From assembly GCA_902776765.1 (NCBI GenBank), contig CACYRP010000031.1, positions 23,184 to 87,183 of the forward strand: 64,000 nt of DNA, given 5' to 3'. A program made the position numbers and the translations under genes. This DNA comes from Fibrobacter succinogenes. Its GTDB lineage: Bacteria; Fibrobacterota; Fibrobacteria; Fibrobacterales; Fibrobacteraceae. Positions 34,089 through 42,800 of the stretch are shown piece after piece (position 1 is the first letter of the stretch; each line of letters begins with the position of its first letter). Under the pieces are notes generated by a model. The model was given only the letters and a program-made list of their open reading frames with translations, searched no databases and was not told the origin of the DNA.

Positions 34089-35420
34089 ATGAATCAAATA
34101 AACTTGTCTAAAAAATGGTGCCAGAGAAACGGAATTGCAGTTGTTGAATGCGTTGGGGAAAATTCTAGAGAATGCGCCGAAACATGCGCAGCACCTATGA
34201 AAGTTGCAGTTTCGAACGCAAGTGACGAACTTTTGCTGGAAAAAATTCGATTTGCAACACAAAAGTGCGTCATCCCCGAAGAGCACTCCCCTGCGGAAAT
34301 CCGGCTTATGCACAGCCACGCCGCAAGCATTGACGATGAAGATTTGCTCAAGCATATCAAGCAGTTGGACGCATCGCGCAACACGTCTTGGGAATCAGAG
34401 CCCATTGTGAATTTCGTCAATAGCCTTATCGTCAAGGCGCTCCAGAAAAAAGCAACCGATATTCACCTTGAACCGATGGCAGACTCGCTTCGAGTGCGGT
34501 TCCGCATTGACGGACTTTTAACGGAATACCGTTCGTTTCCGCAATGGCTAGCCGAGCCCGTTTTGATTCGCCTGAAAGTCATGGCAAATGTCGATATCAC
34601 GGAGCGCCGATTGCCGCACGACGGGAGTTTTGCATTCGAAGATTTTCGCGAAAAAGTGAACGTGCGCTTAAGTACCATTCCCGTAAACAACGGCGAGAAA
34701 TGCGTTTTGCGATTGCTAAGCGCAAACGATTCTGCACAAACGCTCGAAAGCCTTGATTTTAGCGAAAAGACGCTACAAGCACTACGCCGCATTTTCAGCG
34801 CCCCGCAAGGTTTATTCCTCGTCACTGGCCCGACAGGCAGCGGAAAGACGACAACGCTTTACGCAGGCCTCCGCGAAATCATCCAGCGGAAAATCAACGT
34901 CACAACAATCGAAGACCCCGTTGAATACGAACTTCGCGGCGCCAATCAAATTCCCGTGAATGAAAAATGCGGATTCACGTTCGCACTCGCATTGCGTTCC
35001 ATATTACGCCAAGATCCCGACGTGATTCTCGTTGGCGAAATCCGCGATGCAGAAACTGCACAAATTGCAATTCGAGCCGCACAAACAGGGCATTTGGTTT
35101 TAAGCACCCTGCACACGAACAGCGCCAAAGGCGCGGCACCACGCTTAATTGATCTCGGCATTTCTCAAAGTATTTTAAACGAAACCTTGCTCGGCGTTTT
35201 CGCTCAGCGCCTCGTGCGAAAAACAGCAAAATGCACGGATGCCGACGCTTTGGATAACGCAACAAACGCACCCAAATATAGCGGCAGAACCATCGTCTGC
35301 GAATTGCTGTCACCAAACGGCACCTACGCCGACGGCACCATGCACGATAACGCGCAAAAGCTAGTGATGGAAGGAATCACCGACGAAAACGAAATCGCAA
35401 GAGTACTTGGAAATAGGTAA
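34089..35420 (+). CDS. GspE/PilB-type secretion or pilus ATPase
   Basis: 443 residues. Core motifs are all present: EPIVNFVNSLIVKALQKKATDIHLEP, RLPHDGSF, Walker A (GPTGSGKTTT), the Asp box (TTIEDPVEYEL), Walker B (LRQDPDVILVGEIRDAETA) and the His box (AAQTGHLVLSTLHTN). The N-terminal domain is short and degenerate. The C-terminal four-Cys zinc element found in most GspE/PilB proteins is missing: that region reads KCTDADALDNATNAPKYSGR. No GspF, pilin or secretin gene is nearby. It may serve type II secretion or type IV pili encoded elsewhere. Confidence 0.88.
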   Translation: MNQINLSKKWCQRNGIAVVECVGENSRECAETCAAPMKVAVSNASDELLLEKIRFATQKCVIPEEHSPAEIRLMHSHAASIDDEDLLKHIKQLDASRNTSWESEPIVNFVNSLIVKALQKKATDIHLEPMADSLRVRFRIDGLLTEYRSFPQWLAEPVLIRLKVMANVDITERRLPHDGSFAFEDFREKVNVRLSTIPVNNGEKCVLRLLSANDSAQTLESLDFSEKTLQALRRIFSAPQGLFLVTGPTGSGKTTTLYAGLREIIQRKINVTTIEDPVEYELRGANQIPVNEKCGFTFALALRSILRQDPDVILVGEIRDAETAQIAIRAAQTGHLVLSTLHTNSAKGAAPRLIDLGISQSILNETLLGVFAQRLVRKTAKCTDADALDNATNAPKYSGRTIVCELLSPNGTYADGTMHDNAQKLVMEGITDENEIARVLGNR

Positions 35421-35535
35421 TAGGTTTTAGGTTACAGGGATTAGGAAAAGAATCACGAGCTTCGCTCGTCTTTATAAGGAGGCGAAGCCTCGATTATCAT
35501 CCTAACACCTAATACCTAACCCACTAAAACCTAAT
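35415..35535. repeat. Inverted heptamer arrays between convergent genes
   Basis: G-rich heptamers (TAGGTAA, TAGGTTT, TAGGTTA) run out of the ATPase gene at 35415-35449. Small hairpins (ACGAG/CTTCG/CTCGT and GAGGC/GAA/GCCTC) sit in the middle, and C-rich heptamers (CCTAACA, CCTAATA, CCTAACC) at 35501-35535 run to the stop of the primase-like gene. The two arms can pair loosely. No other terminator is seen. Confidence 0.75.
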
Positions 35536-36690
35536 TCACTTCTTCCCGCCGAACCACGAATTAATATCGTCGCCTTCTTTCATGGAAAAATTAAGGTTTT
35601 CAAGACCTTCGCCAAGTACAATCGTACGAATACCAGCTTGTTCAAAAACAGATTGCAAGTATTCTGTACCACTGCGGCCCGCTTCATCTTTGTCCAAACA
35701 AAGCATAACATTCTTATTTTTGAAAAGCGGGAGCCATTCTGTCTTGAACGAGCGAACACCGGGAATGCCAATAGCAGATATATTTTGTCCTAAAAACGTG
35801 AGCGTATCAATAACCCCCTCGCATAAATAAACCCATCCCGGTTTTTGATCAAGAACAGAAACGTTGTACGGATACGGAACCGTCCCTCGCAAATTCAATT
35901 CCTTGGGAACAACGGAACTATTAATGGCTCGCGCCTGAAAATAAAACGAACGGCGCTTTGCATCGAGGTAAGGGAAAAAAAGCGGATGTTTATAATACCT
36001 CAAATTTCCGTTTTCATTGAAAAGCCCTACATACTTGAGGACTTCCAAATCGTAAGTTTCTTTGAGTTTATCGCTAATCGCACCATAATCCGTAATCGTG
36101 CGCAAAAGCATCCTATCCCAAATCGGTTTGTGTATGCGACGACGCGCCAAGTATGCCGCTGCAGGAGTCCTATCAACAGGACTCAACATTTTCAAGAACG
36201 AAAGGATAATCTTCTTGCGTTCATCTTCGCTAACAAGTTCTTTTGCAGGCTCTGGTGAGGTATATTCAAGAGCCGCTTCGCGCACCGCCACTTTTGCCAC
36301 AAACGAGGCGTTTTGCGCTGTCGTATGAACCTGCGCCGAAGCAACTGCGGGCGAAGCGTTCGGCGCCATAACGCGATTTTGCACAGCGTTCTTTACACCA
36401 GGCACCAAGAATCCATACGTTTCCTTGAGCCAGTTTAAAGCCTCTAAAAAGGAACAATTCTTGACAATCTGAACAAGCGCAATCACATCGCCGCGAACAT
36501 CGTCACACACCCAGCAACGGAAAGTTCCCCGTTCTTCAGAAAAAGAAACCGAAGGAGTTCTATCGCCATGAGAATGGCGCGTTGGGAAAAAGCAACGGCA
36601 ACGATTGCGCACCACAGGAATGCCCAAGTCCACAGCGACCTTCGTAATCGAGAGTGCAGCCTTAAATTGTTTGAGTTCCTCTTCTGTCAT
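35536..36690 (-). CDS. Primase-like protein with CHC2 zinc finger and Toprim domain
   Basis: 384 residues from the ATG at 36690; a longer frame runs antisense through murB and is rejected. An N-terminal zinc-ribbon-like region (NRCRCFFPTRHSHGDRTPS, then GTFRCWVC, then GDVIALV) resembles the DnaG CHC2 finger. The C-terminal Toprim fold has GWVYLCEGVIDTLTFLG (catalytic Glu), IGIPGV and VMLCLDKDEAGRSG (Asp-x-Asp). It lacks the full DnaG helicase-binding domain and is much shorter than DnaG (about 600), so it is probably an accessory or phage-type primase/DNA-processing protein. Divergent from murB with 27 bp between starts. Confidence 0.75.
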   Translation of the reverse strand: MTEEELKQFKAALSITKVAVDLGIPVVRNRCRCFFPTRHSHGDRTPSVSFSEERGTFRCWVCDDVRGDVIALVQIVKNCSFLEALNWLKETYGFLVPGVKNAVQNRVMAPNASPAVASAQVHTTAQNASFVAKVAVREAALEYTSPEPAKELVSEDERKKIILSFLKMLSPVDRTPAAAYLARRRIHKPIWDRMLLRTITDYGAISDKLKETYDLEVLKYVGLFNENGNLRYYKHPLFFPYLDAKRRSFYFQARAINSSVVPKELNLRGTVPYPYNVSVLDQKPGWVYLCEGVIDTLTFLGQNISAIGIPGVRSFKTEWLPLFKNKNVMLCLDKDEAGRSGTEYLQSVFEQAGIRTIVLGEGLENLNFSMKEGDDINSWFGGKK

Positions 36691-36717
36691 TGCACAAAGA
36701 ATATATATATTTTCGCC
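36691..36717. promoter_or_regulatory. 27-bp divergent start region with shared TATATAT
   Basis: Only 27 bp separate the start codons of the primase-like gene and murB. A central AT alternation (36701-36710) gives TATATT 6 nt before murB and TATATT 9 nt before the other gene. Both mRNAs must be leaderless or nearly so. Confidence 0.6.
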
Positions 36718-37653
36718 ATGAATATTCTCGAAAATGTACCGATGAGCAGACACACGTCCTTTAAAGTAGGTGGTTACGCAAGATATTTCGTCAAAGCAGA
36801 ATCCGTAAACGATATCAAAGACGCAATTGCATTTGCAAATGAACATGCGCTTTCGAGTTTCGTTTTTGGCAAAGGCACAAACTTGCTCGTATCTGATAGC
36901 GGATTCAACGGAGTCATCATTCAGCTCGGTAAATTTTTCTCGGAAATTACGAACATTGGCAACGGAAAAATCCGCGCCAAAGGCGCCACGCCGCTCGCTC
37001 GCCTCGCCCGCTATTCGATTAACGAAGGCCTTGCCGGAATTCACAAACTGGCAGGCATTCCAGGAAGTCTCGGAGGCGCCATTTACATGAATGCCGGCGC
37101 TTACGGGCAGGATATTTCGCAAACGTGCATTGAAGTCGAAAGCATCGATGCCGCCGGCAACTTGCACAAACGCGCTGCAAAAGATTGCAACTTCGGCTAC
37201 CGCCACAGCGTCTTCCAAGAACTCGCCGCCTCGCGCGGAAGTGCAGAAAGAGCCGAAACCATTCTCGCCGCAACATTCCAGCTCACGCCCGCCAAAAGCA
37301 TCGGCAAAACAGCTAAAGACCTTGAAGCCGAAATGCAGGAATGCATGACAAAGCGTCGCAATTCGCAGCCGCTCTCCATGCCGAACGCAGGCAGCACATT
37401 CAAACGCCTCGACGCAGGCGCAGCCGCAACACCCACGCAAATTGCGCCCGGCTACTACATCGAGCAAGCGGGTTTAAAAGGCTTCCGTATCGGAGGGGCC
37501 GAAGTCAGCCGCGTCCACGCCAACTTTATCGTCAATGCCGGTGGCGCAACCGCAGCCAACATCAAAGCGCTCAGTGAACACGTTCAAAAAGTTGTGGCCG
37601 AGAAATTCAACATTCAATTAAAGCGCGAAATAATTTTGCTCGGGGATTTCTAG
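36718..37653 (+). CDS. murB: MurB, UDP-N-acetylenolpyruvoylglucosamine reductase
   Basis: 311 residues. MurB reduces UDP-GlcNAc-enolpyruvate to UDP-MurNAc with NADPH and FAD. Motifs: SRHTSFKVGGYARYF, VFGKGTNLLVSD (FAD pyrophosphate loop), LAGIPGSLGGAIYMNAGAYG, FGYRHSVFQ, and the catalytic Ser in NAGSTFKR, then AGLKGFRIGGAEVS and HANFIVN. Length and motif set fit the type II MurB of Gram-positive-like lineages. The upstream in-frame extension is not supported; there is no Shine-Dalgarno. Not linked to other mur genes here. Confidence 0.95.
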   Translation: MNILENVPMSRHTSFKVGGYARYFVKAESVNDIKDAIAFANEHALSSFVFGKGTNLLVSDSGFNGVIIQLGKFFSEITNIGNGKIRAKGATPLARLARYSINEGLAGIHKLAGIPGSLGGAIYMNAGAYGQDISQTCIEVESIDAAGNLHKRAAKDCNFGYRHSVFQELAASRGSAERAETILAATFQLTPAKSIGKTAKDLEAEMQECMTKRRNSQPLSMPNAGSTFKRLDAGAAATPTQIAPGYYIEQAGLKGFRIGGAEVSRVHANFIVNAGGATAANIKALSEHVQKVVAEKFNIQLKREIILLGDF

Positions 37654-37680
37654 ACCGCAGTGGATCCTATCGGCAAACCA

Positions 37681-38118
37681 CTAATCGCAAACGAACGTTT
37701 TATCGTCAGCTTCAACTGGCAACGGATCGTACTTGTTTAAAATCCACACAATCAGCACGTAAACCGAGCCGCCGATAAATCCGCCCAAGGAATCCGCGAT
37801 CAAGTCCATCGCATCGCAGCTACGGCCTTCCACAAAGCTCTGGTGGTATTCGTCGGTGCAACCGTACGCAAGCGCCAAGAGCATCACTGTTACAACTTTG
37901 AGCCAAGGCTTTACAGACCACTGTCGGCGGGCCCACCACATGCAAAAGCAACCCGCCAACGTAGCGTATTCGCAAGTATGCGCAAGCTTATCCCACACAT
38001 GCGGGAAATCTTCCAGCTCCACAGAAGTCATCGAAGAAAGCTTGAATATAATAGCCATGCAAAGGATGGCCGGAACTTTTCTGAAAAACGGATACTTGTC
38101 AAATAACGATTCAAACAT
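37681..38118 (-). CDS. VanZ-family membrane protein
   Basis: 145 residues with four hydrophobic helices. VanZ-like features are present: VWDKLAHTCEYATLAGC (D-K..H...Y), ALAYGCTDEYHQSFVEGRSCDAMDLIADSLGG and GSVYVLIVWIL. VanZ-like proteins are small membrane proteins with loosely known roles, named after teicoplanin resistance. It follows the FecR-like gene (38146) by 27 bp on the same strand and is convergent with murB. Confidence 0.85.
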   Translation of the reverse strand: MFESLFDKYPFFRKVPAILCMAIIFKLSSMTSVELEDFPHVWDKLAHTCEYATLAGCFCMWWARRQWSVKPWLKVVTVMLLALAYGCTDEYHQSFVEGRSCDAMDLIADSLGGFIGGSVYVLIVWILNKYDPLPVEADDKTFVCD

Positions 38119-38145
38119 GCGCCCAAATTTAGCTTTTTAAAAAAG

Positions 38146-39678
38146 CTATTCGTTCTTGAGCAGGCGCTTGGAGACGACATTTTTGTACTCTTCTTCGGCC
38201 GTCATATCGTTGATACGATTACTCTTTTTGCCACCTTCGTAATTTTCAAAATAGCAGTAAGTCTCGTAAACCTTTCGGCCCTTGATGCGTTTGCCATTCA
38301 CAAAATACACCCAAATTTCGATATGCGCTATTCTATTCTGCTTCAACCGGAGCGGAAGTTTAAAAGAATTTGTCGTCAATTCATCGCCACTAAACGTTTT
38401 AATAATAGCACCTTTACGCTTGACCACAATCTTCTTAATTTGCTTTAAATCTGCGCCCATCAAGCCTGCTACACTAAAGCGCAGCGTCGCCGGGATATCG
38501 CGCTCTTCGGGCAACACGTGAATGCGCTCACGACCCGAACCCTCAATCACGACTGTGGGTTTGAGAATTTTTGGTTGTTGCGCAGAATCCTTAACAACTC
38601 GAGTCTTACGTTCATCAGCCTTTGTCAAAACCTCTGCCATTTTCGCCGAAACAAAATTTATGTTCCACGTATGGCAAATGTATTCCACCTCGCCATTGCT
38701 ACAATTTACGACAAAGCGCTTCAGTCCAAACGCCGTAGAATCAGACCATTCCAAAGTCCGCTTGTAAAGCCCGCTTTCTGGAATCGTATCTACAAATCCT
38801 TGCACCGAGACAATGCAGCCAGGAACAAATAAAGCTTCTAGCGTAACACTCGGCTTTCCGATGTATTCGTTCAAAGTCCTCGGCTTAAACGATACCTGTG
38901 TTTTCTTTATTAAGCTATCGGCTTTCTTTTTATAAGCATCATCAAAAGCCACCAACATCGCCGCAATCTTATCAAGATTCAGCTTTGAAGCATGCACCCC
39001 AAGCTCAGACGCAGTCTTTGTCGCCACAGAATCAATGGCTCGCGCCAAAAATAACGTTCCCGAACTTGCAAGCGGAAGAATTTTAATGCCATTCACATTT
39101 GCAATCAAAGTCTGCCCGTTCTTGATAGACTGTTCTAAATCTGATTTTACAGCAACAACCGATCCTTCCTTAAGCGAAGAAACTTCTAAGCCATCGATAT
39201 TTTCAACAAAACCCACCGCACTGCGAACCACGGACACAACGTTTTCAGTACTGATTTCAAATTCATCCTTGATCGCTTGCTTTTGCACATCAAACATCAG
39301 CCGCCCTTGACGGAGCGCCACCGACATCGTTCGTTTCAAGGATTCTATCGTCGCGTCAAACTGGATTACCGATTTTCCATCGACCTTTAAAGCAGAACCA
39401 TCGGCCACAGAAAGTACGACCGACGAGGCAACTCCAGCCTCCAGTTGCGTTTTTTCAAAGACATTCTGTCCAACATCTAAAGAATAAGCATCGCCATCAA
39501 TGATAATCTTGGCATCGCCCATTATTTCGCGAACCGTAACATTAAAAACATGCTTTTCGGACAAAACCTTATTTGCATTTTTCTTTTCGCCATCACAAGC
39601 ACACAATGCACCCGACAAAACAAGCGCTGATCCCCAAGCTCCCACTCGAAAAAATTTGGTCTGAAAAATGACTACCAT
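38146..39678 (-). CDS. FecR-domain lipoprotein
   Basis: 510 residues from the ATG at 39678; upstream codons are low-complexity. A lipoprotein-like signal (LVLSGALCACDGEK) is followed by a FecR domain: GDAYSLDVGQNVF, then VVLSVADGSALKVDGKSVIQ and RQGRLMFDVQKQ...ENVVSVVRSAVGFVEN. FecR folds sense or relay envelope signals, but no sigma factor gene is adjacent. The C-terminal half contains Ig-like stretches (TLRFSVAGLMGADLKQIKKI, FKLPLRLKQNRIAHIEIWVYF). Likely periplasmic-facing. Divergent from the RlmI-like gene. Confidence 0.78.
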   Translation of the reverse strand: MVVIFQTKFFRVGAWGSALVLSGALCACDGEKKNANKVLSEKHVFNVTVREIMGDAKIIIDGDAYSLDVGQNVFEKTQLEAGVASSVVLSVADGSALKVDGKSVIQFDATIESLKRTMSVALRQGRLMFDVQKQAIKDEFEISTENVVSVVRSAVGFVENIDGLEVSSLKEGSVVAVKSDLEQSIKNGQTLIANVNGIKILPLASSGTLFLARAIDSVATKTASELGVHASKLNLDKIAAMLVAFDDAYKKKADSLIKKTQVSFKPRTLNEYIGKPSVTLEALFVPGCIVSVQGFVDTIPESGLYKRTLEWSDSTAFGLKRFVVNCSNGEVEYICHTWNINFVSAKMAEVLTKADERKTRVVKDSAQQPKILKPTVVIEGSGRERIHVLPEERDIPATLRFSVAGLMGADLKQIKKIVVKRKGAIIKTFSGDELTTNSFKLPLRLKQNRIAHIEIWVYFVNGKRIKGRKVYETYCYFENYEGGKKSNRINDMTAEEEYKNVVSKRLLKNE

Positions 39679-39832
39679 GTTTTTTAATCTAGTAATAAAA
39701 ATTTCAAAAAAGAAATTTATAACCACATCACCCCCTCGATTAAAAACAGGAAATTGTCCACCATCACACGATTTAAGAAAAACAAAAATACGTGACAAAA
39801 AGAAATATATAATAATTTCTAAATTTTCAACC

Positions 39833-41035
39833 ATGAAAGCGATTATTTTAAAAGCCGGGCGCGATAAATCGGCCCTCCGCTACCATCCTTGGATTTTTAG
39901 TGGTGCCATCGACGAAGTTGTCGGTGACCCAGAGCTCGGTGATGTTGTTGAAGTTTACAGCTACAAGAGCGATTTTCTTGGCCTTGCAGCGTATTCCCCC
40001 AAATCCCAGATCCGTGGCCGCTTCTGGACTTTCGGAAACGAAGGAAAGAATACAAAAATCGACCGAGAATTCTTTAGCGATATTCTCGACCGCGCAATAG
40101 CCTCCCGCAAGAGCCGTGGATTCGACATCCAAGACAAGGAAAGCGCATTCCGCCTCGTGAACGCCGAAAACGACGGCATTCCGGGTTGCATTATCGACAA
40201 ATACGCCGATATTTACTCTGTCGAAATTCTCGCGGCCGGTGCCGAAGTCAACCGTAAAACCATTTACGAACTGCTGGCCGAAAAGACGGAATGCCGCGGC
40301 ATTTACGAACGCTGTGATTCCGAAGTCCGCAAAAAAGAAGGTCTCCCCCTCCGCACGGGCGTTGTTTTTGGAGAAGTTCCTGACGAACCGGTCATCATCA
40401 ACGAAAACGGCATTCTGTTCCCCATCGACGTGAAGAACGGTCACAAGACGGGCTACTACCTCGACCAGCGCGACGCCAGACGCCGTGTCGGCGAACTCAC
40501 CAAGGGCAAAAAAGTGCTCAACTGTTTCTGCTACACCGGTGGATTCGGGCTTTACGCGCTCCGCGGCGGCTGCGAAAAAGTGTATCAAGTCGATGTTTCC
40601 AAGGATGCACTCAAGCTCGCCAAGGAAGGCATCATGAGGAACAAACTAAGTACGGCACACGCTACGCATGTGGAAGCTGACGTTTTCCAGTACTTGCGCA
40701 AATGCCGTGACAAGGCCGAAACGTTTGACTTTATCGTACTTGATCCGCCAAAATTCGTCGAAAGCAAGGACAATTTGCAGAAAGGCGCCCGCGGTTACAA
40801 GGACATCAACCTGCTTGCCATGAAGCTCCTCGCCGAAGGCGGAATGCTCGCTACATTCAGCTGCTCCGGGCTCATGGAAATGGATCTTTTCCAGAAAATC
40901 ATCGCCGATGCAGCCGCTGACGCCCACCGCCGAGTGCAGATTATCGAGCGTTTTGGCCAACCCGCCGACCACCCCGTGAACACAGCCTTCCCCGAAGGGC
41001 AATACCTCAAGGGATTACTCGTTCAGGTCATCTAA
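39833..41035 (+). CDS. RlmI-like class I rRNA methyltransferase (PUA + SAM domain)
   Basis: 400 residues starting MKAIILKAGRDKSALRYHPW. The N-terminal PUA domain covers about 1-75. The middle has GLAAYSPKSQIRGRFW and FRLVNAENDGIPGCIIDKY. The SAM domain has GYYLDQRDARR, VLNCFCYTGGFGLYALRGG and FDFIVLDPPKF (catalytic motif IV), then FSCSGLMEMDLF. It is related to RlmI, which makes m5C1962 in E. coli 23S rRNA; here the exact site is unproven. TATAAT (39808-39813) lies 19 nt before the ATG. Terminator at 41100-41121. Confidence 0.9.
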   Translation: MKAIILKAGRDKSALRYHPWIFSGAIDEVVGDPELGDVVEVYSYKSDFLGLAAYSPKSQIRGRFWTFGNEGKNTKIDREFFSDILDRAIASRKSRGFDIQDKESAFRLVNAENDGIPGCIIDKYADIYSVEILAAGAEVNRKTIYELLAEKTECRGIYERCDSEVRKKEGLPLRTGVVFGEVPDEPVIINENGILFPIDVKNGHKTGYYLDQRDARRRVGELTKGKKVLNCFCYTGGFGLYALRGGCEKVYQVDVSKDALKLAKEGIMRNKLSTAHATHVEADVFQYLRKCRDKAETFDFIVLDPPKFVESKDNLQKGARGYKDINLLAMKLLAEGGMLATFSCSGLMEMDLFQKIIADAAADAHRRVQIIERFGQPADHPVNTAFPEGQYLKGLLVQVI

Positions 41036-41099
41036 AACCGCTATACGCAGGCCAATAGCCGTGCAAAAAAATATTTGATAAATCTTACATAAAAACTAT

Positions 41100-41128
41100 A
41101 TACAGGTGACATCGCCTGTATTTTTTTA
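41100..41128 (+). terminator. Intrinsic terminator
   Basis: ATACAGG pairs with CCTGTAT around TGACATCG, followed by T7, just beyond the RlmI-like gene. Confidence 0.88.
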
Positions 41129-41172
41129 TAGTTTTATTGACGGAAGTTGGACTGTTTTTAGTGGGTTTGGAA

Positions 41173-42702
41173 ATGTACCTGGTAACATACGATATTGGAA
41201 ATTCCTTTATAAAAGCAGCACTCACAAAAATTAGCGATACAATCGAGTTCGTGGGCGCGACCGTTACTACAACGCACAGCACAACAACGCTGGGCGGTAA
41301 AGGCGTAGAACAGAGCACCGAACAATGGTGGGATTCCATCTGCCGTAGCACAAAAGAACTTCTCAAGAATTACAGCATTTCAAGTGACCAAATCAAAGGT
41401 ATCAGTTTTTGTTCGCAAATGAACGGGACCGTTCTAGTCGATAAAATGGGCAACACAGTGCGCCCGCCTATGACGTTTCTCGACCGACGCGCCGACAAAG
41501 AATTGAAGGACTATTTCCATCACGGGTTAAAAATCCACGGGTTAAACATTTGGAAACTATTAAAGGCGATGCACCACACAAGCATGGTCCCAGTCGGAGC
41601 CTACAGCCCTGTTTGGAAATACAAATGGGTCCAAAATAACGAGCCCGAACTTTTTGCGAAAGTGGACAAGTTCCTCGATGTCGGCGATTACTTGCTATTC
41701 AAAACGACAGGCCGCTTTGTGCGCACCGAAGATTCCGCATTCTGCTCGGCACTCAACGATTGCCGCAAAGGGCATTCCGGCTGGAGCCACACCATGGTTC
41801 AAGCTTACGGCATCAACGAACAGCATTTGCCAGAGATTGTGCAAAGCACTGATATTGTCGGGCGAATCACAGAAACCGCAGCCGAAGAAATGGGCCTGGA
41901 ACAAGGAACCCCCGTCATCGCTGGCGGCGGAGATGTCGCCATGGTGGCCATTGGTTGCGGAAACACACATAGCAACCAAACCGCCATTTACTGCGGCACG
42001 TCCGGTTCCGTTTGTACTGTTGTCGATCATATCATCCAGTTCGCCGACATCATGATGATAGCCGTCAAAGGCCCGAATCCCGCACAAAAGTACTTGTACG
42101 GCGAACTCGAAACCGCAGGTAAATGCTTTGCCTGGGCTCGTGAACTTATAGGCAAACTGGATAATTCCGAATACAGTTTCGAAGAATGCGCTTCACTTGT
42201 TTCAAAGGCAAAACCAGGTGCACGAGGTCTTTTGTTCACACCATTCATGAACGGATGCAAAACTCCATTTGAAGATGGAAAAATCCGCAGTTCGCTTTCG
42301 GGCATTGACCTTGAAACTTCACGCGGTGATTTGCTCCGTGCAGTCATCGAAGGCATTTGTTTTCACTTCCGCTGGCTGCTTGAATGCCAGGCAAAAAAGT
42401 GCAAAATCTCGGACACGATCCGCTTTGCTGGTGGGCTTGCAAGGATCAACATCATGAACCAGATTCTCGCAGACATTACTGGGCATACCATTGAAACGGT
42501 CAAGCATCCGCAGTACGTGGGTGCACTTGGCGCAGCAGCTGTCGCTGCCATCGGTCTTGGGCAGATGAAGTTCGAAAACATCCACAACTACATCGAGATT
42601 ACGAACACATACACACCCAATCCCGAAAATCACGAGATTTACAACAAACTCTACAAAAAGTTCCTGGACAAAGTCAAGAGTGACAGGAAATTAGTTGACT
42701 GA
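41173..42702 (+). CDS. FGGY-family carbohydrate kinase (xylulokinase-like)
   Basis: 509 residues from the ATG at 41173; the earlier start would be TTG inside the terminator region. N-terminal motif LVTYDIGNSFIKAALTK, ISFCSQMNGTVLVDK, TFLDRRADKE, then VIAGGGDVAMVAIGCGN, YCGTSGSV and the FGGY signature area FAGGLARINIMNQILADITG. Length and the GLARINIMNQILAD block fit xylulokinase and related pentulose kinases, but substrate cannot be fixed by eye. Not next to xylose isomerase or transporter genes here. A heptamer array follows the stop. Confidence 0.82.
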   Translation: MYLVTYDIGNSFIKAALTKISDTIEFVGATVTTTHSTTTLGGKGVEQSTEQWWDSICRSTKELLKNYSISSDQIKGISFCSQMNGTVLVDKMGNTVRPPMTFLDRRADKELKDYFHHGLKIHGLNIWKLLKAMHHTSMVPVGAYSPVWKYKWVQNNEPELFAKVDKFLDVGDYLLFKTTGRFVRTEDSAFCSALNDCRKGHSGWSHTMVQAYGINEQHLPEIVQSTDIVGRITETAAEEMGLEQGTPVIAGGGDVAMVAIGCGNTHSNQTAIYCGTSGSVCTVVDHIIQFADIMMIAVKGPNPAQKYLYGELETAGKCFAWARELIGKLDNSEYSFEECASLVSKAKPGARGLLFTPFMNGCKTPFEDGKIRSSLSGIDLETSRGDLLRAVIEGICFHFRWLLECQAKKCKISDTIRFAGGLARINIMNQILADITGHTIETVKHPQYVGALGAAAVAAIGLGQMKFENIHNYIEITNTYTPNPENHEIYNKLYKKFLDKVKSDRKLVD

Positions 42703-42705
42703 ATT

Positions 42706-42782
42706 TAGTTACTAGATACTAGTAGTTACTAGAGGAATCTTGAAGAAAAAACTAGTAACTCAGAACTAGAAACTATTCTAAT
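42706..42782. repeat. Heptamer array between convergent genes
   Basis: Successive 7-bp units TAGTTAC, TAGATAC and TAGTAGT near the kinase stop change through purine-rich units into AGAACTA, GAAACTA and TTCTAAT before the TPR gene stop, in one register. Confidence 0.7.
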
Positions 42783-42800
42783 CCAAATTTCAACAACAAA

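Noticed and set aside
36691..37467. N-terminal extension of the primase-like protein across murB
   Set aside because: It is antisense to the conserved MurB core; the first sensible start is at 36690.
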